From Streptomyces sp. G-G2 (GTDB lineage Bacteria; Actinomycetota; Actinomycetes; Streptomycetales; Streptomycetaceae), in NCBI RefSeq assembly GCF_030063135.1, contig NZ_JASISO010000048.1:1-63417 (forward strand): DNA of 63,417 nt, in the 5' to 3' direction. The notes beneath the pieces were generated by a model. It had not been told where the DNA came from and did no database searches. It saw nothing but the letters and a program-made list of their open reading frames with translations. The translations under genes were made by a program, and so were the position numbers. This document shows, piece after piece, positions 1 through 7,876 of this stretch (within the stretch, counting starts at the first letter, position 1; each line of letters opens with the position of its first letter).

Positions 1-325
1 ACGGGGAGGGGGACATGCGAAAGAAGTGGTGCTACTGGCAAGTAATGTGAGGGTCGATCATGTCAGGCACCTCCACCACGACGGCGATAACCGGTCACCC
101 CTCGTCCGGCACCCCGGCGCGGCGCCGTGCCGCCAAGCGGGGGACAGTCGCGGGGACCGGCGGCCCGGGGTCCCGCGATCATGGCCGGATCCGCCCCGGC
201 GCCCCCCGGAACGCATCGCGGAAGATCCCTCGGCACGCGCCGACGGTGGCTTACGATCTCGGCGACCGGTCACGTCCCGAGACCGCGCCGTGCCCCGCCC
301 CGCCCCGCACCTGTGGAGGACAACC
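1..325. other. Upstream non-coding leader, nothing firm recognised
   Basis: This stretch precedes the amino-acid transporter operon. It is open in several frames but none has convincing composition or homology. Only the last bases are interpretable: a GGAGGA Shine-Dalgarno-like run at 315-320 sits 5 bases before the GTG at 326. The end of any upstream gene lies outside the window. Confidence 0.4.
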
Positions 326-1174
326 GTGTTCCGGACGGCCAGAGGAAACCGCAGTCGCCGCAACCACCTCCGCTTCGGCGCGGCCGCCACGGCCGCCGCC
401 GCGGGCGTGTTCCTCGCCGCGGGCTGCTCGTCCGGGGGCGACGGCCCGGGCAAGGCCGAGGGCGGCGTGCCCGTGGTCGAGAAGGGCAAGCTGACGACCT
501 GCACCCACCTGCCCTACCCGCCGTTCCAGTTCGAGAAGGACGGCAAGGTCGTCGGCTTCGACGTGGCCCTCGTCGACCTGGTCGCGAGCAGGCTCAAGGT
601 CGAACAGAAGATCCTCGACACGCCCTTCGAGAACTTCAAGACCGGCGCGTTCCTGAACTCCGGTGAGTGCGACCTCGCCGCGGCGGGCATGACGATCACC
701 GACGAGCGCAAGAAGAACGTGGACTTCTCCGTCCCCTACTTCGACGCGACCCAGGCCCTGCTCGTCACCAAGAAGAGCGGCGTCACCTCGCTCGCCGACC
801 TCAAGGCCAAGTCGAAGAAGCTCGGCGCGCAGGCCGAGACCACCGGCGAGAGCTACGCCAAGTCCCAGGGCTTCGACCCGGTCGCCTTCGAGAGCTCGGA
901 CGCGGTGCTGAACGGGCTGCGCACCGGCCAGGTCGACGCCGTCGTCATCGACTACCCGGTCGTCCAGGGCTGGCTCAAGGACTCCAAGAACGCAGCCGAG
1001 TTCACCCTCGCGCAGAACATCCAGACCGGTGAGCAGTACGGCTTCTCGGTCAAGAAGGGCAACAGCGCCCTCGTGGCCGCGATCGACAAGACGATCACCG
1101 ACGCCAAGGCCGACGGCACCTACAAGAAGATCTACGAGCAGTGGATCGGCCCGCTGCCCCAGGCCGCTCAGTGA
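326..1174 (+). CDS. Polar amino-acid ABC transporter substrate-binding lipoprotein
   Basis: Predicted 282-aa extracytoplasmic lipoprotein that captures a polar amino acid and delivers it to the permease encoded next. The GTG at 326 is chosen because GGAGGA lies just upstream and because it gives a basic N-terminus, a hydrophobic segment and the lipobox LAAGC; longer in-frame starts would bury this signal. The mature part shows the SBP_bac_3 (family 3) pattern, with LPYPPFQFEKDGKVVGFDVAL early and a GMTITDERKKNVDFSVPYF motif in the middle. Its stop overlaps the GTG of the permease (GTGA at 1171-1174), so translation is probably coupled. The ligand (Glu, Gln, Arg, Cys or other) cannot be told from the sequence. 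Confidence 0.9.
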   Translation: MFRTARGNRSRRNHLRFGAAATAAAAGVFLAAGCSSGGDGPGKAEGGVPVVEKGKLTTCTHLPYPPFQFEKDGKVVGFDVALVDLVASRLKVEQKILDTPFENFKTGAFLNSGECDLAAAGMTITDERKKNVDFSVPYFDATQALLVTKKSGVTSLADLKAKSKKLGAQAETTGESYAKSQGFDPVAFESSDAVLNGLRTGQVDAVVIDYPVVQGWLKDSKNAAEFTLAQNIQTGEQYGFSVKKGNSALVAAIDKTITDAKADGTYKKIYEQWIGPLPQAAQ

Positions 1175-1971
1175 CCTCTCGGCTGACCCGCAGCCAGCGC
1201 CGCCGCGTCTCGCGGGGCATCCAGTACGCGCTCTTCGCGGCCGTACTGGTCCTGATCGGCTTCTACGCCGACTGGGACCGCCTGCGGAACCAGTTCGCCC
1301 AGAAGGACCTGGCCCTGCGGCTCTTCCCGGAGATCATCACCACCGCCCTGCGCAACACGGTGGTCTACACCCTGTCCGGGTTCCTCCTGGGCCTGGTCCT
1401 CGGGCTGGTCATCGCCATGATGCGGCTGTCCTCGGTGGCTCCGTACCGATGGGTCGCCAGTGTCTACATCGAGCTGTTCCGGGGTCTGCCCGCCCTGCTG
1501 ATCTTCATCTTCGTGGGCGTGGCGGTCCCGCTGGCGTTCCCCGGCACCGAGATCCCCGGCGGTACGTACGGCAAGGTGGCGCTCGGCCTCGGCCTGGTGG
1601 CCGCCGCCTACATGGCGGAAACGATTCGGGCCGGGATCCAGGCGGTTCCCAAGGGGCAGATGGAGGCGGCCCGTTCACTGGGCTTCTCGCACGCCCGGGC
1701 CATGGTCTCGGTGATCATCCCGCAGGCCTTCCGCATCGTGATCCCGCCGCTCACCAACGAACTGGTCCTGCTCTTCAAGGACTCCTCGCTCGTCCTGTTC
1801 CTCGGGGTGACCCTCCAGGAGCGGGAACTGACCAAGTTCGGGCGGGACCTGGCCAGTCAGACCGCCAACTCCACCCCGATCCTGGTCGCGGGACTGTGCT
1901 ACCTCCTGGTGACCGTGCCGCTGAGCTTCGTGGTGCGGCGCCTGGAGGCCCGCGCGGCGAAGGCCACGTGA
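1171..1971 (+). CDS. Amino-acid ABC transporter permease
   Basis: Predicted 266-aa inner-membrane permease of the His/Glu/Gln/Arg/opine (HEQRo) group. The GTG at 1171 overlaps the stop of the binding protein; a start 30 bases further up would lie inside the previous gene. Several hydrophobic helices are visible. The cytoplasmic EAA-type loop that docks to the ATPase is present around residues 165-185 (QMEAARSLGFSHARAM). Together with the flanking genes it forms a binding protein-permease-ATPase importer; a homodimer of this single permease is likely, since no second permease gene is present. Confidence 0.9.
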   Translation: MTSRLTRSQRRRVSRGIQYALFAAVLVLIGFYADWDRLRNQFAQKDLALRLFPEIITTALRNTVVYTLSGFLLGLVLGLVIAMMRLSSVAPYRWVASVYIELFRGLPALLIFIFVGVAVPLAFPGTEIPGGTYGKVALGLGLVAAAYMAETIRAGIQAVPKGQMEAARSLGFSHARAMVSVIIPQAFRIVIPPLTNELVLLFKDSSLVLFLGVTLQERELTKFGRDLASQTANSTPILVAGLCYLLVTVPLSFVVRRLEARAAKAT

Positions 1972-2031
1972 GGGACGGGATGCCAGAGATCCGGAATGCC
2001 ACGACACAAAGGAACGGAAGCGGTGGGCGCG

Positions 2032-2838
2032 ATGACCACGGACCGGCCGGAGATCGAGATCCGTGGACTGCACAAGTTCTTCGGTGACAACCACGTCCTG
2101 CGCGGCATCGACCTGGAGGTCGCCCGGGGCGAGGTGGTGTGCGTCATCGGACCGTCCGGCTCGGGCAAATCGACGCTGCTGCGCTGTGTGAACCTGCTGG
2201 AGGAGCCGAGCGAGGGCCAGGTCTTCGTGGGCGGCACGGAGGTCACCGACCTCGACGTGGACATCGACGCCGTACGCCGCCGCATCGGCATGGTCTTCCA
2301 GCAGTTCAACCTCTTCCCGCACGTCAACGTGACGGACAACCTCGCGCTGCCCCAGCGCCGGGTGCTGGGCCGGGACAAGGCGCGGGCCGTCGCCGTCGCC
2401 GCGGAGAACCTCGAACGCGTCGGCCTCGCCGACAAGTCAACGGCGTTCCCTGCCCAGTTGTCCGGCGGCCAGCAGCAACGGGTGGCGATCGCCAGGGCCC
2501 TGTCGATGGGCCCGGAGGTGATGCTCTTCGACGAGCCGACCTCGGCGCTCGACCCCGAACTCGTCGGTGAGGTGCTGTCGGTGATGCGGGTGCTGGCGGG
2601 CGAGGGCATGACGATGATGGTCGTCACCCACGAGATGAGCTTCGCCCGCGAGGTCGCCGACCGGGTGGTGTTCATGGACGGCGGGGTCATCGTCGAAGAG
2701 GGACCCGCGGCGCAAGTGATCGGCGATCCCCGGCAGGAGCGCACCAGGAACTTCCTCAACCGCATCCTGGACCCCGCGTCGGCCGAGGCGCCCAGGACCG
2801 CCCCCGGGCCCCCGGCCGAGGACGACGGCGGCAGCTGA
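2032..2838 (+). CDS. Amino-acid ABC transporter ATP-binding protein
   Basis: Predicted 268-aa ATPase that powers the importer. It has Walker A GPSGSGKST, a Q-loop in MVFQQFNLFPH, the signature LSGGQQQRVAIARAL, Walker B VMLFDEPTSALD and the switch His in VVTHEMSFA, the pattern of GlnQ/HisP-type polar amino-acid ATPases. The open frame extends to an ATG at 1996, and a GTG at 2023 is also possible. ATG 2032 is preferred because the protein then begins at the usual distance before the first strand (MTTDRPEIEIRGLHKFFG), with purine-rich GGAACGGAAG at 2011-2020 upstream. An approximately 60-base gap separates it from the permease. Confidence 0.9.
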   Translation: MTTDRPEIEIRGLHKFFGDNHVLRGIDLEVARGEVVCVIGPSGSGKSTLLRCVNLLEEPSEGQVFVGGTEVTDLDVDIDAVRRRIGMVFQQFNLFPHVNVTDNLALPQRRVLGRDKARAVAVAAENLERVGLADKSTAFPAQLSGGQQQRVAIARALSMGPEVMLFDEPTSALDPELVGEVLSVMRVLAGEGMTMMVVTHEMSFAREVADRVVFMDGGVIVEEGPAAQVIGDPRQERTRNFLNRILDPASAEAPRTAPGPPAEDDGGS

Positions 2839-3238
2839 CCGGGGCACCGCCCCGCGGACCGCGGGGCCGTGCCTCCGGCACGAGCGGAGGAGACGACCGG
2901 CAAGCCGGTGGGGTGGCAGGAGGACGGCGCCACCGAGATCCACGCCCCGCTGACGTCGCTGACCGCCGCCGGGTACGGGGGCGGGGGCGGTCGGCGGGGC
3001 GGACGGGGGTCGGGATCCGGTCAGATGCGGGGGCGTGGGCGGGGTGCGGGGAGCGGGTGGAGGTGACAGGTCAGCACTGCGGCGTGCAGGGGCATCGGGC
3101 GGGCGCTCGTTTACGGCCATGCGCCCCCGCACGCCCCCGGAGGACACGTTCCGCCGGGCCGGTACGGGGGCAGCCGCATGGTGCTGATCCGCAATCGTCC
3201 ATGCCCGCACGCGCCCGTCCACGTATGGAGAGTTACCG
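2839..3238. other. Intergenic region upstream of ramR
   Basis: About 400 bases between the ABC operon and ramR. It contains the hairpin at 2843-2873 and a G-rich tract around 2970-3060. The ramR Shine-Dalgarno sequence GGAGAG is at 3227-3232, six bases before ATG 3239. The ramR promoter should lie here, but no clear -35/-10 pair is evident. Confidence 0.5.
2843..2873 (+). terminator. Hairpin terminator of the amino-acid ABC operon
   Basis: A 14-bp inverted repeat (2843-2856 with 2860-2873, one mismatch, 3-base loop) begins five bases after the ATPase stop. There is no U-tract, which is usual for Streptomyces terminators. Confidence 0.6.
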
Positions 3239-3847
3239 ATGACGAAGGTCCTCGTACTGCACAGCGTCAGCCTCGTCGGATCGGCCCTGGCCGCCCTGCT
3301 GAGATCCGAAGGGGATTTCGACGTCACGTCCGCCGGGTGGCGGACGGCGGCGCGCCGCACCGAGTCGTTACGACCAGACGTGGCCGTCGTGGACGTCGAC
3401 TGTCCGGGCGCGACGGCGCTCCTCGCGGCGGAGGGCGGACAGCACCGGCGGTTCCTCGACCCGCCCACCCCGCTGCTCGTCCTGGCCACGGCCGGGACGC
3501 CCGGCACCCTCGGCCGGGCCTTCCAGGCGAAGGCCCTCGGCTACGTCGACAAGGACGGCTCACCCGGCCAGCTCGTCCGTGCCGTACGGAAGGTCGCCGC
3601 CGGGGAACGATTCATCGACGCCTCGCTCGCCTCGGCGTTCATGGAGGCCGATCCGGTGCCGCTCAGCCCGCGCGAACTGAGCGTGCTCGCCCGCGCCGCG
3701 GAAGGCGATTCGATCGCCGAGATCGCGCGCGCCCTGCACCTGGCCAGCGGTACCGTCCGCAACTACATGGCGGCCGTCACCCGCAAGACCGGAGCGCGCA
3801 ACCGCATCGACGCGATACGCATATCGCGCAGCGCGGGTTGGGTGTAG
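3239..3847 (+). CDS. ramR: RamR/AmfR-type LuxR-family response regulator
   Basis: Predicted 202-aa DNA-binding regulator that activates the facing ramC operon, which makes the SapB morphogen. The N-terminal half is a receiver-like domain (MTKVLVLHS start, DVAVVDVDCPG around the phosphoacceptor Asp, KALGYVDKDG near the conserved Lys). The C-terminal half is a LuxR/NarL helix-turn-helix (LSPRELSVLARAAEGDSIAE onward, then ALHLASGTVRNYMAAVTRKTGARNR). Codon 44 (3368-3370) is TTA, read by the bldA tRNA, so translation is expected to be tied to development. The gene converges on ramAB with a short gap. Assignment rests on domain type plus adjacency to an unmistakable ramCS pair. Confidence 0.88.
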   Translation: MTKVLVLHSVSLVGSALAALLRSEGDFDVTSAGWRTAARRTESLRPDVAVVDVDCPGATALLAAEGGQHRRFLDPPTPLLVLATAGTPGTLGRAFQAKALGYVDKDGSPGQLVRAVRKVAAGERFIDASLASAFMEADPVPLSPRELSVLARAAEGDSIAEIARALHLASGTVRNYMAAVTRKTGARNRIDAIRISRSAGWV

Positions 3848-3855
3848 CCGCGCCG

Positions 3856-3891
3856 CGCTGAGCGGCCCCGGGCGGCTCGGCGCCCTCAGCG
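3856..3891. terminator. Possible bidirectional terminator between ramR and ramAB
   Basis: A 7-bp inverted repeat (CGCTGAG at 3856-3862, CTCAGCG at 3885-3891) encloses a GC-rich loop that can fold further. It lies exactly between two convergent genes and overlaps the ramAB stop codon. Confidence 0.35.
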
Positions 3892-6800
3892 GGACGTGAC
3901 CGCGCCGTCCCCGCTCCACATTCCCACCAGGTCCCGGTAGAGGGCCGACCGCGCCGGGAGTTCCTCATGGGTGCCGCACAGCGCGCGGCTCCCGTCGAGT
4001 ACGAGGACGCGGTCGGCCCGGGCCGCCGAGGAGATCCGGTGGGCCACCACGACCAGGGTGCCGGGGCGGGCGGCGAGGGCCCGCTCGGCCCGCTCCTCCG
4101 CCTCCGGGTCGAGGTGGCAGGTGGCCTCGTCGAGCAGGAGCAGCGGGGCGGGGGAGAGGTACGCCGCGGCCAGCGCCAGCAGTTGCCGCTCCCCCTGGGA
4201 GAGCCGCAGCGGGTCGAGGACCGCGTCCGGGCCGCCCAGCCGTCCGAGGAGCCCCTCCAGCCCCAAGGCGGCGACCGCGTCCTCCAGCCGGGCTCCGGAC
4301 ACGCTGCCCGGGCTGAGGTGGGTCAGGTTCTCGCGCACGGTCCCGGTGAACACGTACGCCTGCTGCGGCAGCAGGGTCCGGCGCGTGTCCTGGCCCCCGC
4401 CCGACCCGGTCAGGGCCGGTGCGCCGGCCACCAGGACCGTGCCCCGGCCGGGTGGCAGCAGGCCCGCCAGCAGGGCGGTGAGCGTGGACTTCCCGATGCC
4501 GCTGGGACCCACGACGGCGAGGTGTTCGCCGGGCCGCACGGCCAGGTCGAGGCCGTCCAGCACGGGATGGGCGTGCGGACCGTACGCGAAGCGGACACCG
4601 CGGAGCTCGGCGGCGGGAGCACCCTCCGGCGCCGGTGTCCGGGCCGGAGCGGGCTCCGCCGGGTCGGGTGCCCTCTGCCCCGCCCCGCAGAACCGGTCCA
4701 GCACCACCAGCAGCCGGGTCCCCGCCGAGCCGAGGGCGGCCATGAGCGTGTCGAGCGAGGGCAGCAGCGACTGCGTCAGGTACGTCAGGGCGCCGGCCAG
4801 CGCGCCCGCCGTGAGCCCGTGAGCGAGCAGCCAGGGCGTGGCGGCGAGCAGGGCGACGACGGGCGCCCGGCCCGCCACACCGAGGGCCAGCGTCCGAACG
4901 GCCCCCCACCGGGCGAGCCTCCCGGTCAGGCTCTCCTGCCGGGCGATCAGCGGCTCGACCCCGGCGGACACGGCCGCCCCGCCACCGCACGCGACGATGT
5001 CGCGCAGGCCGGCCGCCACCTCGCCCACCCGGCCCGCGAGGGCCTCGTCCGTGTCCAGCGCGTCCCGCTGCAGGGCGGCCATGGGGCGCAGCGTGGCCAG
5101 GAAGGCGGCCAGTCCGAGCAGCAGCGGCGGCAGCACGACCAGGAGCAGTACGGGCGCCAGCGCGGCCATGCCGACCAGCGCGCCCGCGGCGGTGAACACG
5201 AACGAACGGGCCGTCAGGACCAGCCCGGCGAAGGAGTCCCGGGCCATCTCGGTCTGCTGGGTCAGCCGGGACACCGCGCCCGCGTCGGCGGCGCGCGCGG
5301 GGTCGGCCACCGCCGCGCCGAGCGCGCCCCGCACGGCCCGGCGCACGAGTCCGTCGCGCAGGGGCTCGACGAGGTCCGCGAGCGCGGCGAACACGCCGCG
5401 CAGGGCGATCCCGCCGAGGAGCGCCCCGGCCCCCGCTGCCGCGAGCCAGGCGACCCCGGTGGCGGTCCGCCCGGCGAGGAACCCGTCGTCCAGCGCCCGG
5501 GCCACCCCGTACCCCCCGAGGAAGGTGTGGGCCGCCTCCAGCAGGGACCACAGCCCGAGCGCGCCCAGCACCCGGCCCCGTCCCCGCAGGAACGCGCGCC
5601 CCTCCCGCGCGACCCGCCCCCACGCCCCCCGCCCGGCCTCGGCGCCCCGGGGGGGCCCGGGCTCCGGGCTGGGGCCGGGCCCGGCCTCGGGCGCCCGGGG
5701 CGGCGTGTGCGCCGCCGCCCGGACCGGCGCGGGCTCCGCCCGGCGCTCCCGCGCGGCGCTCTCCGGCTCCCGCGCGGCGCTCTCCGGCTCCCGCGCGGCG
5801 CTCTCCGGCTCCCGCGCGGCGTGCTCCGGCGGGGCCTGCTCCCGCGGGGCGTGCTCCGGGGGCGGGGCGAAGACGGCCCGGTACGCGGGGTCCTGCCACA
5901 GGGTGGCGTGCGGCCCGGTGGCGCGGACACGGCCCTCCTCCAGCCAGATGACCAGGTCGGCCCGGGCCGCCGAGGAGATGCGGTGGGCGATGACGAGCCG
6001 GGTGCCGGGCCGGACCCGCTCCGCCAGGGCCCGCTCGACCTCGCGCGCCGTGAGCGTGTCCAGGCTGGAGGTCGCGTCGTCGAGCACCAGCAGGCGCCCC
6101 GCGTGCGCGAACGCCCGCGCCAGGCCCAGGCGTTGGACCTCCCCGCCGGACATCGGGGCTTCCGCGAGCGCGGTGTCGTACCCCTCGGGCAGCCGCCGGA
6201 CGAAGGGATCGGCCCCCGCGGCCCGCGCCGCGGCCCCTACCTCCTCGCGTCCCGGTTCCGGGCCCGCGCCGAAGGAGATCGCGTCGGCGACGCTCCGCCC
6301 CGGCAGCACGGGGCGGGCGAAGGCGTGCCCGACGTCCCGGCGCAGGGCCGCCGCGGACAGGGCGTCCAGCGGTACCCCGTCGAGCAGCACCCGGCCCCCG
6401 TCGGGGTCGGTGAGCCGCCCCGCCACGGCGGCGAGCAGGGTCTTGCCCGACCCGGACCGGCCCACCACGGCGGCCGTGCTGCCGCCGGGCACCACCAGGT
6501 CGACGCCGTCCAGGACGGTCCGCCCGGCGCGCTCCACCCGGACCCCGCGCAGTTCGAGGGTGCCGGGCCCGCCCGGCGGCAACTCCTCCTCGCCGTACGC
6601 CATGTGCGGCAGGCCGAACAGGGCCGCGGTCCGCCGCGCCGCGGCCCGCCCGCGCACCACGGCGGCGAGCCGCCCGGTCACGGCGCCGACCCCGGCCGCG
6701 AGACCGGCGTAACGGACGGCGGCGAGCAGGGCGCCGACCCCCAGCGCGCCCGAGGCGAGCCGCATGCCGCCCACGCCGAGGACCACGTACAGCAGGAGCG

Positions 6801-7581
6801 GCATCAGGGCAGAGGTGCGGGCCGTGGTCCCGCCGTAGACCCGCCACATCAGCCGCCCCTCGGCGCCGAGGACGGGCAACTCGCGCAGGATCCGCGCGCG
6901 TTCACGGGCGAGGGTGCCCGCGGCGGCGATGGTCCGGGCCCCCGCGAGGGCCTCGACGAGCCGCCCCGCCATCGCCAGCTGGACCTGCTGGTAACGGGCC
7001 ACGCTGGCACCCGAGTCGCGGGCGAACGACCGCAACAGCACCGCCAGTAGAGGGAGTCCGGCGACGAAGGCGAGCGCGGTCCAGGTGTCGATGACGAAGA
7101 GCGCGATCAGGCCCCCGAGGGGCGGCAGCAGAGAAGCGACGCCGCCCGCGGCGGCAGCCGGTACGGTCCCGGCCTCGGTGGCGTGGGCGGTCAGCCGTGC
7201 GGCCAGGTCACCGGGGGAGTGCCGGTCGGCGTGGTGCGGGGCGGTCCCCAGCAGCGCGGCCAGGCCCAGTCGGCGCAGCCAGGCGGTGGACCGGCCGTTC
7301 ACCCGGCCGGTCAGCCCCGTCACAGCGGCGTCCAGCAGCACTTCGGCCGCGATCACCACCGCGCACCAGAGGGTCCAGACGGGCCCGGCCGGGTCGCCGC
7401 GCAGCAGCAGGTCGAGGCAGTGGCCGAGCACGGCGGGTTCGGCGAGGGCAGCCAGGGCGGCCCCGATGGAGCACGCGCCCACGGCGGCGGTGCGGCCACC
7501 GCTGTTCCGGGCCGCCGCCCTCAGGGCGCGGTCGCCGTCACGGGCGAGCGCCGCCTCCTCGGAAGGCCCCGTCGAGATCAT
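3886..7581 (-). CDS. Fused RamA-RamB ABC exporter for the SapB precursor
   Basis: Predicted 1231-aa membrane protein carrying two complete exporter halves in one chain: TMD1 (roughly residues 20-320), NBD1 (Walker A GRSGSGKT, signature MSGGEVQRLGLARA, ATSSLD), an Ala/Glu/Pro-rich linker, TMD2, then NBD2 (Walker A GPSGIGKST, signature LSQGERQLL, LLLDEATCHLD). In characterised ram/amf loci RamA and RamB are separate half-transporters, so this is a fusion. The linker includes three exact 21-bp repeats. ATG 7581 is chosen because GGAG lies eight bases upstream and typical exporter sequence starts there; the frame stays open upstream through a Pro-Gly-rich stretch. It probably exports or processes the modified RamS peptide. 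Confidence 0.85.
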   Translation of the reverse strand: MISTGPSEEAALARDGDRALRAAARNSGGRTAAVGACSIGAALAALAEPAVLGHCLDLLLRGDPAGPVWTLWCAVVIAAEVLLDAAVTGLTGRVNGRSTAWLRRLGLAALLGTAPHHADRHSPGDLAARLTAHATEAGTVPAAAAGGVASLLPPLGGLIALFVIDTWTALAFVAGLPLLAVLLRSFARDSGASVARYQQVQLAMAGRLVEALAGARTIAAAGTLARERARILRELPVLGAEGRLMWRVYGGTTARTSALMPLLLYVVLGVGGMRLASGALGVGALLAAVRYAGLAAGVGAVTGRLAAVVRGRAAARRTAALFGLPHMAYGEEELPPGGPGTLELRGVRVERAGRTVLDGVDLVVPGGSTAAVVGRSGSGKTLLAAVAGRLTDPDGGRVLLDGVPLDALSAAALRRDVGHAFARPVLPGRSVADAISFGAGPEPGREEVGAAARAAGADPFVRRLPEGYDTALAEAPMSGGEVQRLGLARAFAHAGRLLVLDDATSSLDTLTAREVERALAERVRPGTRLVIAHRISSAARADLVIWLEEGRVRATGPHATLWQDPAYRAVFAPPPEHAPREQAPPEHAAREPESAAREPESAAREPESAARERRAEPAPVRAAAHTPPRAPEAGPGPSPEPGPPRGAEAGRGAWGRVAREGRAFLRGRGRVLGALGLWSLLEAAHTFLGGYGVARALDDGFLAGRTATGVAWLAAAGAGALLGGIALRGVFAALADLVEPLRDGLVRRAVRGALGAAVADPARAADAGAVSRLTQQTEMARDSFAGLVLTARSFVFTAAGALVGMAALAPVLLLVVLPPLLLGLAAFLATLRPMAALQRDALDTDEALAGRVGEVAAGLRDIVACGGGAAVSAGVEPLIARQESLTGRLARWGAVRTLALGVAGRAPVVALLAATPWLLAHGLTAGALAGALTYLTQSLLPSLDTLMAALGSAGTRLLVVLDRFCGAGQRAPDPAEPAPARTPAPEGAPAAELRGVRFAYGPHAHPVLDGLDLAVRPGEHLAVVGPSGIGKSTLTALLAGLLPPGRGTVLVAGAPALTGSGGGQDTRRTLLPQQAYVFTGTVRENLTHLSPGSVSGARLEDAVAALGLEGLLGRLGGPDAVLDPLRLSQGERQLLALAAAYLSPAPLLLLDEATCHLDPEAEERAERALAARPGTLVVVAHRISSAARADRVLVLDGSRALCGTHEELPARSALYRDLVGMWSGDGAVTSR
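5750..5812. repeat. 21-bp tandem repeat, three exact copies, in the ramAB linker
   Basis: Three perfect head-to-tail 21-bp units (5750-5770, 5771-5791, 5792-5812) followed by a diverging partial copy. They encode a seven-residue Ala-Arg-Glu-Pro-Glu-Ser-Ala period in the hinge between the two halves of the fused transporter. Copy number can change without breaking the frame. Confidence 0.9.
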
Positions 7582-7590
7582 CCGCAAGGC

Positions 7591-7653
7591 TCCAGGTGGT
7601 CCAGGTGGTCCAGGTGGGCCGCGTGGTCCGGGTGGTCCAGGTCGTACGGGTGG
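7591..7653. repeat. Degenerate 9-bp tandem repeat upstream of ramAB
   Basis: Seven 9-bp units. Three exact copies of TCCAGGTGG occupy 7591-7617, followed by four variants to 7653. On the minus strand the units read CCACCTGGA and lie in the leader of ramAB, just before its Shine-Dalgarno sequence. If translated in the ramAB frame they would give a collagen-like Gly-Pro-Pro run. Confidence 0.8.
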
Positions 7654-7698
7654 GCCACCCGCTCGGCACGCGCGCGGGGAAGTTCCGGAAAACGCGGT

Positions 7699-7731
7699 GC
7701 GGGCCCGGGCGGTCACACCGCCCGGGCCCGC
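7699..7731 (-). terminator. Attenuator-like hairpin between ramS and ramAB
   Basis: A perfect 15-bp inverted repeat (7699-7713 with 7717-7731) with a three-base loop begins about ten bases after the ramS stop. On the minus strand it is followed by GTTTTCC. Its position suggests partial termination, giving more ramS than transporter mRNA, as expected when a structural peptide is needed in excess. Confidence 0.7.
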
Positions 7732-7741
7732 CGCCACCTGC

Positions 7742-7876
7742 CTAGTTGCAGGTCGTGACGCTCAGGCTGCTGTCCCCGCAGAGAAGCAGGCTGGCCCGGC
7801 TGCCACCGCCGGTGTAGGTGGCCTCGGTGGTCTCTTCCTTCGTGGTCTCCATCGACTGCAGGTCGAGAAGCGTCAT
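7742..7876 (-). CDS. ramS: RamS, precursor of SapB-type class III lanthipeptide
   Basis: A 44-aa prepeptide of the surfactant morphogen that lets aerial hyphae break the surface tension. The leader carries the class III signature LLDLQ (MTLLDLQSME). The C-terminal core contains SRASLLLCGDSSLS followed by VTTCN, with two SxxSxxxC blocks (Ser26/Ser29/Cys33 and Ser36/Ser39/Cys43) that form the (methyl)lanthionine/Dha pattern. Compared with the SapB core it has Val for Ile before TTCN and two additional Gly after the Thr-Gly start. Its ATG overlaps the ramC stop (ATGA), with GAGGAA upstream, so it is coupled to ramC. Recognition is by direct resemblance to SapB. Confidence 0.95.
   Translation of the reverse strand: MTLLDLQSMETTKEETTEATYTGGGSRASLLLCGDSSLSVTTCN

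Noticed and set aside
3965..7050. Very long open frames on both strands across ramAB (for example 1027 codons on the plus strand)
   Set aside because: They are high-GC shadow frames of the real exporter gene: Arg/Gly/Pro-rich, no domain pattern, and overlapping clear Walker motifs on the minus strand.
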